Shown here: positions 7,813-17,077 of the stretch, in pieces
Position numbering within the stretch: position 1 is the stretch's first letter
Layout of the letters: each line of letters begins with the position of its first letter
NCBI GenBank assembly: GCA_963778465.1
Contig: CAVZUK010000002.1
Coordinates: 62,001-126,000 of the forward strand
DNA: 64,000 nt
From: CAVZBW01 sp963778465
GTDB taxonomy: Bacteria > Actinomycetota > Acidimicrobiia > Acidimicrobiales > RAAP-2
Direction: 5' to 3'
Position numbers and translations under genes: made by a program
Notes under the pieces: generated by a model
The model's input: the letters and a program-made list of their open reading frames with translations, nothing else
Database searches by the model: none
Told to the model about the DNA's origin: nothing

Positions 7813-9033
7813 GTGCCGCTGCTCGTCCAGAAATACGGAGGAACGTCGGTCGCCGACGCTGACCGTATCCGCGCCGTGGCCGACCACATCGCCCGCACCA
7901 GGCGATCCGGGGTCGAGGTCGTGGTGGTCGTCAGCGCGATGGGGAAGACCACCGACGACCTCGTGCGCCTGGCCGGCCAGGTCAGCCCGGAGCAGCCGCC
8001 GCGGGAGCTGGACATGCTCCTCTCCTCGGGCGAGCGCATCTCGATGGCCCTCCTGTGCATGGCCCTGGCGGACGCGGGGGTGCCCGGGGTCTCCTTCACC
8101 GGGAGCCAGGCGGGCATCATCACCGACACCGCCCACGGTCGCGCCAAGATCCTCGAGGTCCGGGAGGGTCGCATCCGCGAGGCCCTGGCCCGCGGCCAGA
8201 TCCCCGTCGTGGCCGGCTTCCAGGGGGTCTCGATCGAGCGGGAGGTCACGACGATGGGTCGGGGCGCATCGGACACGACTGCGGTGGCCCTGGCGGCGGT
8301 CCTCGGCGCCGAGGCCTGCGAGATCTACACGGACGTCACCGGCGTCTTCAGCGCAGACCCGCGCGTCGTGCCCGAGGCCCGGCGGCTCCCCAGGGTGGGA
8401 TTCGACGAGATGCTCGAGATCGCGGCGAGCGGGGGGAGGGTGCTCGCCCTGCGGTCGGTCGAGTTCGCCCGCAACCACCACGTCAACCTGCACGTCCGTT
8501 CGAGCTTCACCTGGGAGACCGGAACCTGGGTGGTCGAGGAGGAAGATCTGATGGAACAGGCCATCGTCACCGCCGTGACCCACGACGAGTCCGAGGCCAA
8601 GGTCACCGTGAGCGGCGTGGCGGACCGTCCGGGCATCGCCGCGACCCTCTTTCGCGGCCTCGCCGAGCGCAACGTCAACGTGGACCTGATCGTCCAGAAC
8701 GTCTCGACCGGCGGGATGACGGACATCTCCTTCACGGCGCCCAAGGTGGACCTCGACGAGGCCGTCGCCGCCTGTGAGGAGCTCAAGGGATCCCTCGGTG
8801 CCTCCGCCGTCCTCTCCGACGTCGACATTGCACGGGTCTCGCTCGTCGGCGCGGGGATGAAATCCCATCCCGGTGTGACCGCGACCATGTTCGAGACCCT
8901 GGCCAAGGCGGGCATCAACATCGAGATGATCTCCACCTCGTCGATCCGCATCTCCTGCGTGATCCGGACGGCAGAGGTGGAGGAGGCGGTGCGCCTCCTG
9001 CACGGCGCGTTCTCCCTCGACACCACCCCGTAG
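7813..9033 (+). CDS. lysC: Aspartate kinase
   Basis: Catalyses phosphorylation of L-aspartate, the first step towards lysine, threonine, methionine and diaminopimelate. The kinase domain starts VQKYGGTSVAD and contains SSGERISM, TMGRGASDTTA and the IYTDVTGVFSADPR block. Two ACT domains follow (from about residue 262) for feedback control, with VSGVADRPGIAATLF and GAGMKSHPGVTATMFETLA. The 406-residue length is normal. GTG 7813 lies six bases after TAGGGT (7801-7806), a leaderless arrangement. An internal ATG at 8551 behind a strong ribosome site would make a separate beta subunit. It precedes asd by nine bases, an operon order known from other actinobacteria. Confidence 0.97.
   Translation: MPLLVQKYGGTSVADADRIRAVADHIARTRRSGVEVVVVVSAMGKTTDDLVRLAGQVSPEQPPRELDMLLSSGERISMALLCMALADAGVPGVSFTGSQAGIITDTAHGRAKILEVREGRIREALARGQIPVVAGFQGVSIEREVTTMGRGASDTTAVALAAVLGAEACEIYTDVTGVFSADPRVVPEARRLPRVGFDEMLEIAASGGRVLALRSVEFARNHHVNLHVRSSFTWETGTWVVEEEDLMEQAIVTAVTHDESEAKVTVSGVADRPGIAATLFRGLAERNVNVDLIVQNVSTGGMTDISFTAPKVDLDEAVAACEELKGSLGASAVLSDVDIARVSLVGAGMKSHPGVTATMFETLAKAGINIEMISTSSIRISCVIRTAEVEEAVRLLHGAFSLDTTP
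8551..9033 (+). CDS. Aspartate kinase beta subunit, internal in-frame start within lysC
   Basis: An in-frame ATG at 8551 is preceded by GAGGAGGAAG at 8536-8545, a near-ideal Shine-Dalgarno with five to nine bases of spacing. Translation from here gives a 160-residue polypeptide starting MEQAIVTAV that contains just the two ACT domains. Overlapping alpha/beta aspartate kinases of this kind are established in Corynebacterium and Bacillus. This is inference from the site and its position; the same bases also encode Glu-rich residues of the full-length enzyme. Confidence 0.6.
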   Translation: MEQAIVTAVTHDESEAKVTVSGVADRPGIAATLFRGLAERNVNVDLIVQNVSTGGMTDISFTAPKVDLDEAVAACEELKGSLGASAVLSDVDIARVSLVGAGMKSHPGVTATMFETLAKAGINIEMISTSSIRISCVIRTAEVEEAVRLLHGAFSLDTTP

Positions 9034-9042
9034 GCTGGTGCG

Positions 9043-10080
9043 ATGCGGGTAGGGATCGTCGGCGCCACGGGCCAGGCCGGCTCCGTGATGCGCTCCGTGC
9101 TGGCCGAGGGTCGTCTTCCTGTCGATGCCGTCCGCTTCTTCGCCTCGAGCCGATCTGCCGGCCGGCCTCTCGACTGGGACGGCGGGACCGTCGAGGTGGA
9201 GGACGCCGCGACGGCGGACTTCTCGGGCCTCGACGTCGTGCTCTCCGCGGCGGGGGCCACCTCTTCCCGGACCCTCTCCCCTCGGATCGCCGAATCCGGC
9301 GCCATCGTCGTGGACAACTCGTCCGCCTGGCGGATGCACCCCGACGTTCCCCTGGTCGTGCCCGAGGTCAACGCCGACGCGCTCGACCGGATACCGCTCG
9401 GCATCGTTGCCAACCCCAACTGCACGACCATGGTCGCCATGCCCGTGCTCCACCCCCTCGACCGGGACGCCGGCCTGCGCCGCTTGGTCGTCGCCACCTA
9501 CCAGGCCGTCTCGGGGGGAGGGCGCGACGGCGTGTCCGAGCTCGAGCAGCAGGTGATCAAGACGGCCGGCTCCGCCGCCGAGCTGGCACTCGACGGCTCG
9601 GCGGTGCACTTCCCCCCCAACGAGAAGTTCCCCGGTCCGATCGCCCACAACGTCCTTCCCCTCGCCGGTTCGTTGCTCGACGACGGATCCGGAGAGACCG
9701 ACGAGGAGCGCAAGTACGTCAACGAGAGCCGCAAGATCCTCGGCCTGCCCGAGCTCCCGGTGAGCTGCACGTGCGTCCGGGTGCCGGTCTTTACCGGGCA
9801 CTCGGCGGCCATCCTCGCCGAGTTCGACCGAGAGCTCCCCCCGGATCGGGCGACCGAGATCCTGGCCGGGGCGCCGGGCGTGTCCCTCTCCGACCTGCCG
9901 ACGCCGCTGTCGGCGACCGGCCGGGATGCGTGCTTCGTGGGCCGGATCCGGAGGGCCTCGGGCGCCGACCACGCCCTCTCCCTCTTCGTCGTCGGCGACA
10001 ACCTCCGCAAGGGCGCCGCCCTCAATGCGGTGCAGATCGCGCAGGCGCTCGCCGAGCGCGGGGTCGCGCCCGCCCACTAG
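9043..10080 (+). CDS. asd: Aspartate-semialdehyde dehydrogenase
   Basis: NADP-dependent reduction of aspartyl phosphate to aspartate semialdehyde, directly after aspartate kinase in the pathway and on the chromosome. The 345-residue protein has the nucleotide-binding GIVGATGQAG at the N-terminus, the catalytic Cys in ANPNCTTM (about residue 127), and the dimer and active-site motifs QAVSGGGRDG, NEKFPGPIAHN and RVPVFTGHS. The start at ATG 9043 is supported by its position and by TAGGCT six bases upstream, which could give an extra leaderless transcript independent of lysC. Confidence 0.97.
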   Translation: MRVGIVGATGQAGSVMRSVLAEGRLPVDAVRFFASSRSAGRPLDWDGGTVEVEDAATADFSGLDVVLSAAGATSSRTLSPRIAESGAIVVDNSSAWRMHPDVPLVVPEVNADALDRIPLGIVANPNCTTMVAMPVLHPLDRDAGLRRLVVATYQAVSGGGRDGVSELEQQVIKTAGSAAELALDGSAVHFPPNEKFPGPIAHNVLPLAGSLLDDGSGETDEERKYVNESRKILGLPELPVSCTCVRVPVFTGHSAAILAEFDRELPPDRATEILAGAPGVSLSDLPTPLSATGRDACFVGRIRRASGADHALSLFVVGDNLRKGAALNAVQIAQALAERGVAPAH

Positions 10081-10306
10081 CCCTTCAGGCCTCCCCGGAG
10101 AGCGGGCGCCCAGGCCCGACCCGCCCACCACGCCCGGCGACCGCCCCACGCCGGCGACCGCCCGGCGCCCGGCCCGCGTGCAGGGTCCCGTTCCGAGACC
10201 GAGACCGAGGCCAGGTCCGCGGTCGCGTCACACCCCCTCGGTACGCTGGCCGGCAGGCTGGGTGTCGGACCATCCGACCCCCCTTAGCTGGGAGTATGCA
10301 GCCACG

Positions 10307-11762
10307 ATGATCCTCGGACTGTTGTTGGGAGTGGTGGTCGGGGCGGCCCTGGGCCTCCTGGCCGGGGCGCTCGTCCAGCTCCGCCGTCGCGGCGACCTGG
10401 CCGCCGAGCGCCGCGAGCTGCGCGTCCGGCTCGAGGGCGCCCAGGCCGACGCACGGGCCCTACGGGGCGAGCTCGAGTCGGCAGCGGGCTGGGCGAGGGA
10501 GCTCGAGGTCGAGCGTGCCCGGATCGGCCGGGACCTCGAGCACGAGCGCCAGGCCTCGGGCGAGCGGGCCGAGGCCTGGGAGTCGACGCGCCAGCAGCTC
10601 GTCAACGAGTTCGCACGCCTCTCCCAGGCGGCGCTGGCCTCCAACAACGAGCAGTTCCTGTCGCTGGCAGACTCGCGCCTGCGGGAGTCCCGAGCGCGCC
10701 GCCAGCGGCGAGCTCTCGCAACGCCAGCAGGCGATCGACGGCCTCGTCCGGCCACTGCACGAGCAGTTGCAGCGCTACGAGTCCGAGCTCCGCAACGTCG
10801 AGCGGATCCGGACCGACGCCTACCGGGACCTCCTCGAGAAGGTGCGGCAGCTGGACGACACGCAAAAGGGTCTCGAGCGGGAGACTCGCAACCTGGCGAC
10901 GGCGTTGCGCTCGCCGAGCGCACGCGGGCGCTGGGGCGAGCTCCAGCTGCGCAAGGTGGTCGAGATGGCCGGCATGCTCGAGCACTGCGACTTCGAGGTC
11001 CAGCTCACCGCGCCGGGGGAGGGCGACCGCCTGAGGCCGGACATGGTGGTGCACCTTCCTGGGGCCAAGCACGTCGTGGTGGACGCCAAGGTGCCGCTCG
11101 AGGCGTTCCAGCGTGCGGTCGCGTGCGACCAGGACGACGAGCGCCGGGCCGCCCTGGTGCACCACGCCCGCCAGGTTCGCCAACACGTCGAGGCACTCTC
11201 CAAGAAGGAGTACTGGAGGCGCTTCGATCCGTCGCCGGAGTTCGTGGTCGCCTTCATCCCCGGAGATCCGCTGCTGGCTGCGGCCTTCGAGCACGATCCG
11301 GGGCTGATCGAGTTCGCGGTCTCGAGCCGGGTGCTTCCCGCGACCCCGACCACTCTGATCTCGCTGCTCTGGGCGGTGGCCTACGGCTGGCGCCAGGACG
11401 CCCTGGCCGACAACGCCGCGGAGATACAGCGGCTCGGTACCGAGCTCTACCAGCGCCTGGCCACCATGGGGGATCATCTGGGAAAGCTCGGGCGCTCCCT
11501 CGGCAGCTCGGTCGAGGCGTACAACTCGGCCGTCGGGTCCCTCGAGAGCAGGGTGCTCGTGACGGCGCGCAAGTTCCCCGACCTCGGCGCCACCTCACCG
11601 GACCGGGCCCTTCCCAACCTCGAGCCCGTGCCGGTCACGACCCGCATCCTGCAGACTCCCGAGCTCGGGCAGGACGGTGGCGAGCAGGGGCCCGCCGAGC
11701 TGGCGGCGGCCCCCGAGCTCCTGACCTTCGACGACGCCCGCCCGCAGGCCCGCGGCGCGTAG
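10307..11762 (+). CDS. rmuC: DNA recombination protein RmuC, apparent frameshift near 10690
   Basis: RmuC limits DNA inversions and has a nuclease-like fold. The gene starts at ATG 10307 with a membrane span (LGLLLGVVVGAALGLLAG) and a long coiled coil rich in Glu, Arg and Leu. Around residue 128 the frame switches: the conserved continuation (ELSQRQQAIDGLV, PLHEQLQRYE, RGRWGELQLRKVVEMAGM, VVDAKVPLEAF, LLWAVAYGWRQ) runs in the next frame to 11762. Removing one C from the CCC at 10689-10691 joins the parts into a normal-length RmuC of about 484 residues. Either the assembly has a one-base insertion or the gene is recently broken. Confidence 0.85.
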
Positions 11763-11772
11763 GGAGCCGTTG

Positions 11773-11791
11773 CTCGGGGCTTTGTCCCGAG
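11773..11791 (+). terminator. Possible terminator hairpin after rmuC
   Basis: CTCGGG (11773-11778) and CCCGAG (11786-11791) pair around a seven-base loop ten bases after the rmuC stop. There is no T-run, so it may only be a weak or Rho-assisted terminator. The rest of the 267-base gap up to 12029 shows no gene. Confidence 0.4.
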
Positions 11792-12029
11792 TAGGCCCTG
11801 AGCAGGGAGGATTGGCTGCCGTTCGCGCCCGTGTCACCATCTCGCCTGAATGGTCGCCAAGGTGCAACAGTGTTTGCGTTGGATGGCATGGAGTTCTCAG
11901 CCCTTTCCCAGATTGACGCGCCATGCTGTGTTGCGATCCTGTTGCGACGGGCGCGGCCTTGACCCGGGCAGACCTGGGTTCGGAGTCGGGCCGACGGACG
12001 ACGAAGAGGCGCGAGCAAGGAGGACGTGA

Positions 12030-13271
12030 GTGAGGATCCTGGTTCTCGGTGGTGACGGATACCTCGGCTGGCCCACCGCTCTGCACCTCTCGCGAAACGG
12101 CCACGACGTGGGAGTCGTGGACAACTTCGTCCGGCGCCAGTACGACTTCGAGATGGGGGTGGACAGCCTCGTCCCGATCCGTAGCCTCCAGCACCGGGTG
12201 CGGACGTGGGAGACCGTGTCGGGTCGGCGCGTCGAGTGTTACGTCGGCGACCTCACGGACCCGGACTTCACCTTCCGGGTGCTCGACGAGTTCCGGCCCG
12301 AGGCCGTCGTGCACTTCGCCGAGCAGCGCTCCGCCCCCTACTCCATGATCGACCGCCAGCACGCCGTCTACACACAGGTCAACAACGTCGTCGGCACGCT
12401 CAACCTGCTCTACGCGATCGCCGAGACCGACCGGTCGATCCACCTGGTCAAGCTGGGGACGATGGGCGAGTACGGGACCCCCAACATCGACATCGAAGAG
12501 GGCTTCATCGAGATCGAGCACCGGGGACGCAAGGACCTGCTCCCCTATCCCAAGCAGCCCGGCTCCTTCTACCACCTGTCAAAGGTGCACGACAGCCACA
12601 ACATCATGTTCGCCTGCCGCATCTGGGGCCTGCGGTCGACCGACCTCAACCAGGGCGTCGTCTACGGGCAGGAGACGGACGAGACGGCGCTCCACACGGA
12701 TCTGGCGACCCGGTTCGACTACGACGGGGTCTTCGGCACGGTGCTCAATCGCTTCTGCGTGCAGGCCGTCGTCGGCAGCCCGCTCACCGTCTACGGCAAG
12801 GGCGGCCAGACCCGGGGCATGCTCGACATCCAAGACACCCTGGCGTGCATCGAGCTGGCCTGCCTCAATCCACCCGACGAGGGCGAGTACCGCGTCTTCA
12901 ACCAGTTCACCGAGTCGTTCTCGGTGGGCCAGCTCGCCGAGATGGTCGCCGACGTCTACCCGGGCCGCGTTGAGATCTCCCACATCGAGGACCCGAGAGT
13001 GGAGAAGGAAGAGCACTACTACCGGGCCGCGCACACCCGGCTCCTCGATCTCGGCCTGGTGCCCCACCTGCTGACGGAGCAGACGATCAGGTCGATCCTG
13101 TCGGTGGCCGAGCGGCACCGCGAGCGCGTCGACCCGGTGGCCATCCGCCCGACCGTCGAGTGGCGCAAGACCTCGAGCACCCTCGTGACCTCGGGTCTTG
13201 GGCCGGAGCGCAACGGCCACGCCGACGCCTCGACCCTCTCGTTGGAGGACCGGGCGACACGGCTCAGCTGA
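12030..13271 (+). CDS. sqdB: UDP-sulfoquinovose synthase (SQD1/SqdB-type)
   Basis: NAD-dependent short-chain dehydrogenase/reductase that converts UDP-glucose and sulfite into UDP-sulfoquinovose, the head-group donor for sulfolipid (SQDG) or sulfonated glycans. The 413-residue protein carries the diagnostic GGDGYLGWPTALHLS (residues 7-21), VDNFVRR, HFAEQRSAPYSMIDR, KLGTMGEYGTPNIDIEEG, the Tyr181-x3-Lys185 pair in FYHLSKVHDSHN, VYGKGGQTRG and RVFNQFTESFSV, all in SQD1 order. GTG 12030 follows AAGGAGG at a good distance. No sulfoquinovosyltransferase gene lies next to it. The last 25 residues are an unrelated tail. Agl3-type archaeal enzymes for N-glycans belong to the same family. Confidence 0.93.
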   Translation: MRILVLGGDGYLGWPTALHLSRNGHDVGVVDNFVRRQYDFEMGVDSLVPIRSLQHRVRTWETVSGRRVECYVGDLTDPDFTFRVLDEFRPEAVVHFAEQRSAPYSMIDRQHAVYTQVNNVVGTLNLLYAIAETDRSIHLVKLGTMGEYGTPNIDIEEGFIEIEHRGRKDLLPYPKQPGSFYHLSKVHDSHNIMFACRIWGLRSTDLNQGVVYGQETDETALHTDLATRFDYDGVFGTVLNRFCVQAVVGSPLTVYGKGGQTRGMLDIQDTLACIELACLNPPDEGEYRVFNQFTESFSVGQLAEMVADVYPGRVEISHIEDPRVEKEEHYYRAAHTRLLDLGLVPHLLTEQTIRSILSVAERHRERVDPVAIRPTVEWRKTSSTLVTSGLGPERNGHADASTLSLEDRATRLS

Positions 13272-13361
13272 GCCGCCGCCGCGCCCTTGGGCGATGTCCC
13301 ATCCCCGGGCGCCCTCATGCGCGACGTTGAGACTTCCTGGTCGCAGTAGCGTTCTTGCCCG

Positions 13362-14543
13362 GTGCTGCCGTTGGAACGCGAGCGTGTCCACGCTCTTCCG
13401 CCACTAGAGAGCCGTCGTGCCCGGCGCCGCCGCGCCGCTTCATGGCTGCTCGTGGCCTTGGCCGCCGTGCTCCTGTTCGGGCTGCTGATCGGCGGGTTGG
13501 TCGACATCGGGCGCGCCTCGCGGCCCTACTGGCGCTCGATCAACCGGTCCTATGCGGATCAGGCCGCGCCGATCGTCACGAGCTCCAACCAGACCGCCGC
13601 GGCGCTGTCCACGTTCATGAGCGAGGCGTCCGGCCTCGGCCGACACCAGGTCCAGGTGCAGCTGGAGACGCTCGTCCGTGTGGCGGACTACGACGCGTCC
13701 CTGGCCACCCAACTCGTGCCGCCCGAGCCCTCGGCGCCGATCGCTACCACCTTCACGTCGTCCATGGACGATCGGGCCACGGCGATGGGGAACCTCCAGA
13801 ACGCGCTCTTCGGGCTGCTCGGCATCCAGTCCACGACCTCGGGAACGACGACCTCGGGAACCACCGTCTCGCGGGCCTCCGGAGGGTCCGGTGCCCCGGC
13901 GATCCTGAGCACCTCCGAGGTCGAGACCCGGCTCCAGGGGGTGGCCGATCTCCTGCGCCGGTCGGACCAGCAGTACGCCGCGTTCCAGTCGGCGACCGGG
14001 TCGGCGCCAGGACACGCGCACGTGGCGGACTCGGTGTGGTTGCGTGATCCGGCGCAGTGGACGAGCGCGCAGCTCGCGGCGTTCACCCAGGCGGTCGCGA
14101 CCTCTCCGAGCCTCGCGGTGGTGCACCACGTCGTGCTCTCGCCGAACGGGATTCGCCTGACCCCCGCCTCCGTGCCCCCCGGTGCCCAGGCCGCGGCCCA
14201 GAACGGGGCGCCACCCGGAGCGTCCGTGCTCCCGCCGACGACCAAGCTCGGCGTCCAGGCCGTGGTCCAGAACCTGGGGAACGTCCCGGAGTCCGACGTG
14301 GTCGTCAGGGCGTCGGTGCAGCCGTCGTCGGGGGGAACCGCCGAGGTCGCCACCGCGCACGTGTCGATGCCACCCGGCACGTCCGCCGTGGCGACCCTGA
14401 CCGACCTCCCGGTCCAGCCCGCGCAGACCTACACGCTCACCGTCACGGTCGTGGCACCGGCCGGTCAGGCCGATCGCAGCAGCCTCTCGCAGTCCTTCAC
14501 CATCTGGGTCGCTCCCGCCACCAAGTCGGCCTCGGGGACTTGA
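13362..14543 (+). CDS. Membrane-anchored hypothetical protein
   Basis: Predicted protein of 393 residues that I do not recognise. It has an Arg-rich N-terminus, a single membrane segment at about 27-49 (WLLVALAAVLLFGLLIGGLV), and a long extracytoplasmic part. That part has a helical region (about 60-220), interrupted by a Ser/Thr/Gly-rich stretch with TTSGTTTSGTT. It ends in a beta-rich, CARDB/invasin-like segment (LGVQAVVQNLGNVPESDVVVRASV..., then YTLTVTVVAP). Two Cys are absent and no catalytic motif is visible. It follows the UDP-sulfoquinovose synthase by 90 bases. A cell-surface role is inferred from topology only. Confidence 0.7.
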   Translation: MLPLERERVHALPPLESRRARRRRAASWLLVALAAVLLFGLLIGGLVDIGRASRPYWRSINRSYADQAAPIVTSSNQTAAALSTFMSEASGLGRHQVQVQLETLVRVADYDASLATQLVPPEPSAPIATTFTSSMDDRATAMGNLQNALFGLLGIQSTTSGTTTSGTTVSRASGGSGAPAILSTSEVETRLQGVADLLRRSDQQYAAFQSATGSAPGHAHVADSVWLRDPAQWTSAQLAAFTQAVATSPSLAVVHHVVLSPNGIRLTPASVPPGAQAAAQNGAPPGASVLPPTTKLGVQAVVQNLGNVPESDVVVRASVQPSSGGTAEVATAHVSMPPGTSAVATLTDLPVQPAQTYTLTVTVVAPAGQADRSSLSQSFTIWVAPATKSASGT

Positions 14544-14548
14544 CCGGA

Positions 14549-14580
14549 GCCGGTCGGGCCGGGCCCGAACGGGGACCGGC
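14549..14580 (+). terminator. GC-rich hairpin after the anchored protein
   Basis: GCCGGT (14549-14554) pairs with ACCGGC (14575-14580), with further GC pairing possible inside (CGGGCC and GGGCCCG). It lies six bases after the stop at 14543. The 14544-14827 spacer otherwise holds a TAGGAT hexamer (14661-14666) that may drive the citrate synthase gene with a long leader. Confidence 0.4.
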
Positions 14581-14827
14581 TTCGCCGGGCCCGGGCGGGC
14601 CAAATGAGGCGGCCGGATGAATTCGTGGCGCTCGCGTCGACCGGCGGTCCCCCCGGGCCGTAGGATCGGATGCGGAATTCCGAGAAGGACCCGAGCAAGG
14701 CCGACGGGCAGGATCACCGAGAGTCGGGCAATGGAGCTCCCACGGGAGGGTGAGCACCCCAGGGCAGGGGGGCACCCGAGGGATGAAGCGCCGCCCCGAG
14801 GCGGCTAAAAGAAGGGATCTGGCGCAC

Positions 14828-16096
14828 GTGGCCGAGAGCATCACGATCACCGACAACCGGACCGGCGACAGCATGGAGATCCCCATCGTCAACGGGGGCG
14901 TCTCGGCGACGGAGTGGACCAAACTCCTCCCGGGTCTCTGGTTCTTCGACGCGGGGTTGGTCTCCACGGCGATGTGCGAGAGCGCCATCACCTATCTCGA
15001 TGGCGAGGCGGGGATCCTCCGCTACCGGGGCTACCCCATCGAGCAGCTTGCCGAGAAGTCGAGCTACCTCGAGGTCGCCTACCTTCTGATCCACGGAGAG
15101 CTCCCGACCACCGGGCAATACGAGTCGTGGAAGCACGAGATCACGTACCACACGTTCATCCACGAGAACGTACGCAAGCGGTTCCTCGAGGGGTTCCACT
15201 ACGACGCGCACCCCATGGGCATGCTGGTCTCCGCCGTCGCCGCGCTCTCGACCTTCTACCTCGACGCCAAGGACATCTTCAATCCGGAATCCCGTTACAA
15301 GCAGATCATCCGCCTCATCGCAAAGATGCCCACCCTCGCGGGCGCCGCTCACCGGTTCAGCGTCGGCATGCCCTTCGTCTACCCGGACAACTCGCTCGAG
15401 TTCACCGCGAACTTCCTCTCGATGATGTGGAAGGTCGCGGAGCCCCGCTTCGAGGCCGATCCCGTGCTGGCCAAGGCACTCGACGTCCTCTTCATCCTCC
15501 ACGCCGACCACGAGCAGAACTGCTCGACCACGGCGATGCGGGTGGTCGGCTCCTCCCACGCGGATCCCTACTCGGCATGCGCCGCCGCCGCCGCCGCCCT
15601 CTACGGCCCCCGCCACGGGGGTGCAAACGAGGCCGTGATCCGGATGCTCACCGAGATCGGCTCGATCGAGAACGTGCCGGCCTTCATCGAGAGCGTCAAG
15701 GCGGGGCACGGGCGACTGCAGGGCTTCGGTCACCGCGTCTACAAGAGCTACGACCCCCGGGCGATGATCATCAAGCGCACGGCGGACGAGGTCTTCGAGG
15801 TGACCGGCAAGAACCCCCTGCTCGACATCGCGCTCAAGCTCGAGGAGATCGCCCTCTCCGACGAGTACTTCGTGTCCCGCCGCCTCTATCCCAACGTGGA
15901 CTTCTACTCGGGGCTGATCTACCAGGCGATGGGCTTTCCGATGGAGATGTTCCCCGTCCTCTTCGCCATCCCCCGGACCTCGGGTTGGCTCGCCCATTGG
16001 CAGGAGCTCTTGGACCAGGACTCGAAGATCGTCCGGCCGAGGCAGCTCTACGTGGGTGCCGAGCCGCGCGACTACGTGGCCATGGGCGAGCGCTGA
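14828..16096 (+). CDS. gltA: Citrate synthase
   Basis: Condenses acetyl-CoA and oxaloacetate at the entry of the TCA cycle. The active-site residues of hexameric-type bacterial citrate synthases are present: His in LHADHEQNCST, His in GFGHRVYK, and Asp in YPNVDFYSG. The N-terminal segment ITITDNRTGDSMEIPI resembles other GltA proteins. GTG 14828 gives 422 residues, the usual size, with AGAAGGGA ten bases upstream; GTG 14750 and ATG 14783 are in frame but would add a basic tail not expected for the family. It stands alone, convergent with a thioesterase gene ten bases away. Confidence 0.95.
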   Translation: MAESITITDNRTGDSMEIPIVNGGVSATEWTKLLPGLWFFDAGLVSTAMCESAITYLDGEAGILRYRGYPIEQLAEKSSYLEVAYLLIHGELPTTGQYESWKHEITYHTFIHENVRKRFLEGFHYDAHPMGMLVSAVAALSTFYLDAKDIFNPESRYKQIIRLIAKMPTLAGAAHRFSVGMPFVYPDNSLEFTANFLSMMWKVAEPRFEADPVLAKALDVLFILHADHEQNCSTTAMRVVGSSHADPYSACAAAAAALYGPRHGGANEAVIRMLTEIGSIENVPAFIESVKAGHGRLQGFGHRVYKSYDPRAMIIKRTADEVFEVTGKNPLLDIALKLEEIALSDEYFVSRRLYPNVDFYSGLIYQAMGFPMEMFPVLFAIPRTSGWLAHWQELLDQDSKIVRPRQLYVGAEPRDYVAMGER

Positions 16097-16106
16097 GCCT
16101 CGACCC

Positions 16107-16976
16107 TCACCCCCGGCGGGCTGCGGTCGACCGATCGATCACCCGCATCAGGCCCTCCTGCACCATCGAGACGACGAGCCGGCCGGACCGGTCGAAGAAG
16201 AAGCCCCGGGCGAGGCCCCTCGAGCCGGCGGCTACCGGGGAGTCCATGTCGTAGAGGAGCCAGTCGTCGGCCCGGAACGGCCGGTGGAACCACATGCAGT
16301 GGTCGATGGTGGCACCCATGAAGTCGTCGTCGTCCCAGCGCACCGGGTGGGGCTGGAGCATGGTGTCGAAGAGGGACATGTCCGAGGCGTAGGCCGCCAC
16401 GCAGGCATGGAGCAGGGGATCGTCGTCCAGCCGACCGTCGGCGCGGATCCACAGGCGCAGCACCGGGTCGTGCTGCCCTGCGTGTTTGAAGGGCAGCTCT
16501 CCCAGGTAGCGCTGGTCGATCGGGTGCGGGCGGGCAAACCATTCCTCGAGCTCCTCCCGCCAGGGCGCGAGCCGCTCGGGCAGGGGGGCCAACGTTTCGG
16601 GATCCGGCACGTCGGGCATGGGGAACTCGTGCTCGATGCCGGGCTCGTCACGGTGGAACGACGCCGCCATGTTGAAGATCGCCCGGCCGTGCTGGATCGC
16701 GACCACCCGCCGGGTGGTGAACGACCGGCCGTCCCGGATCCGGTCGACCTCGTAGAGGATCGGGACCGTGGGGTCCCCGGGGCGCAGGAAGTAGGAGTGC
16801 AACGAGTGGATGCGCCCCTCGTCCACGGTGCGGCCGGCGGCCATCAGCGCCTGTGCGGCCACCTGGCCCCCGAAGACCCTCTGGCGCTCCTCCTTGGGCT
16901 GGATGCCCCGGAAGATGTTGACCTCGATGTTCTCGAGGTCGAGTAGATGGACCAAAAAGTCGAGGGATTCGCTCAC
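16107..16976 (-). CDS. tesB: Acyl-CoA thioesterase II
   Basis: Double-hotdog thioesterase (289 residues) that hydrolyses medium- and long-chain acyl-CoA. Both hotdog halves are visible: the first with RVFGGQVAAQALMAAGRTV and HSLHSYFLRPGDP, the second with ASDMSLFDTML, GATIDHCMWFHRPF and DDWLLYDMDSP. The distal helix SRGLARGFFF and the final VVSMVQEGLMR are typical of TesB. It starts at GTG 16976. The stop converges with citrate synthase with a ten-base gap, leaving no room for a conventional terminator. Confidence 0.94.
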   Translation of the reverse strand: MSESLDFLVHLLDLENIEVNIFRGIQPKEERQRVFGGQVAAQALMAAGRTVDEGRIHSLHSYFLRPGDPTVPILYEVDRIRDGRSFTTRRVVAIQHGRAIFNMAASFHRDEPGIEHEFPMPDVPDPETLAPLPERLAPWREELEEWFARPHPIDQRYLGELPFKHAGQHDPVLRLWIRADGRLDDDPLLHACVAAYASDMSLFDTMLQPHPVRWDDDDFMGATIDHCMWFHRPFRADDWLLYDMDSPVAAGSRGLARGFFFDRSGRLVVSMVQEGLMRVIDRSTAARRG

Positions 16977-17077
16977 GTGGCCTATGTTTGCAGGCAGATC
17001 CGGCGACGCTCGACGGGTGGCCGGATAGGGGAAGGACGCGCACAGAGGGGCTGGCCGGCCCCGGATAGGATCGTGGG

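Noticed and set aside
7300..10149. 949-codon minus-strand frame across lysC and asd
   Set aside because: Only its last 148 codons (DUF3151) look like protein; the rest is antisense to lysC and asd.
10081..10306. Coding remnant or attachment site in the asd-rmuC gap
   Set aside because: It holds only GC-rich short repeats (CCGGCGACCGCCC-like twice) and no conserved frame.
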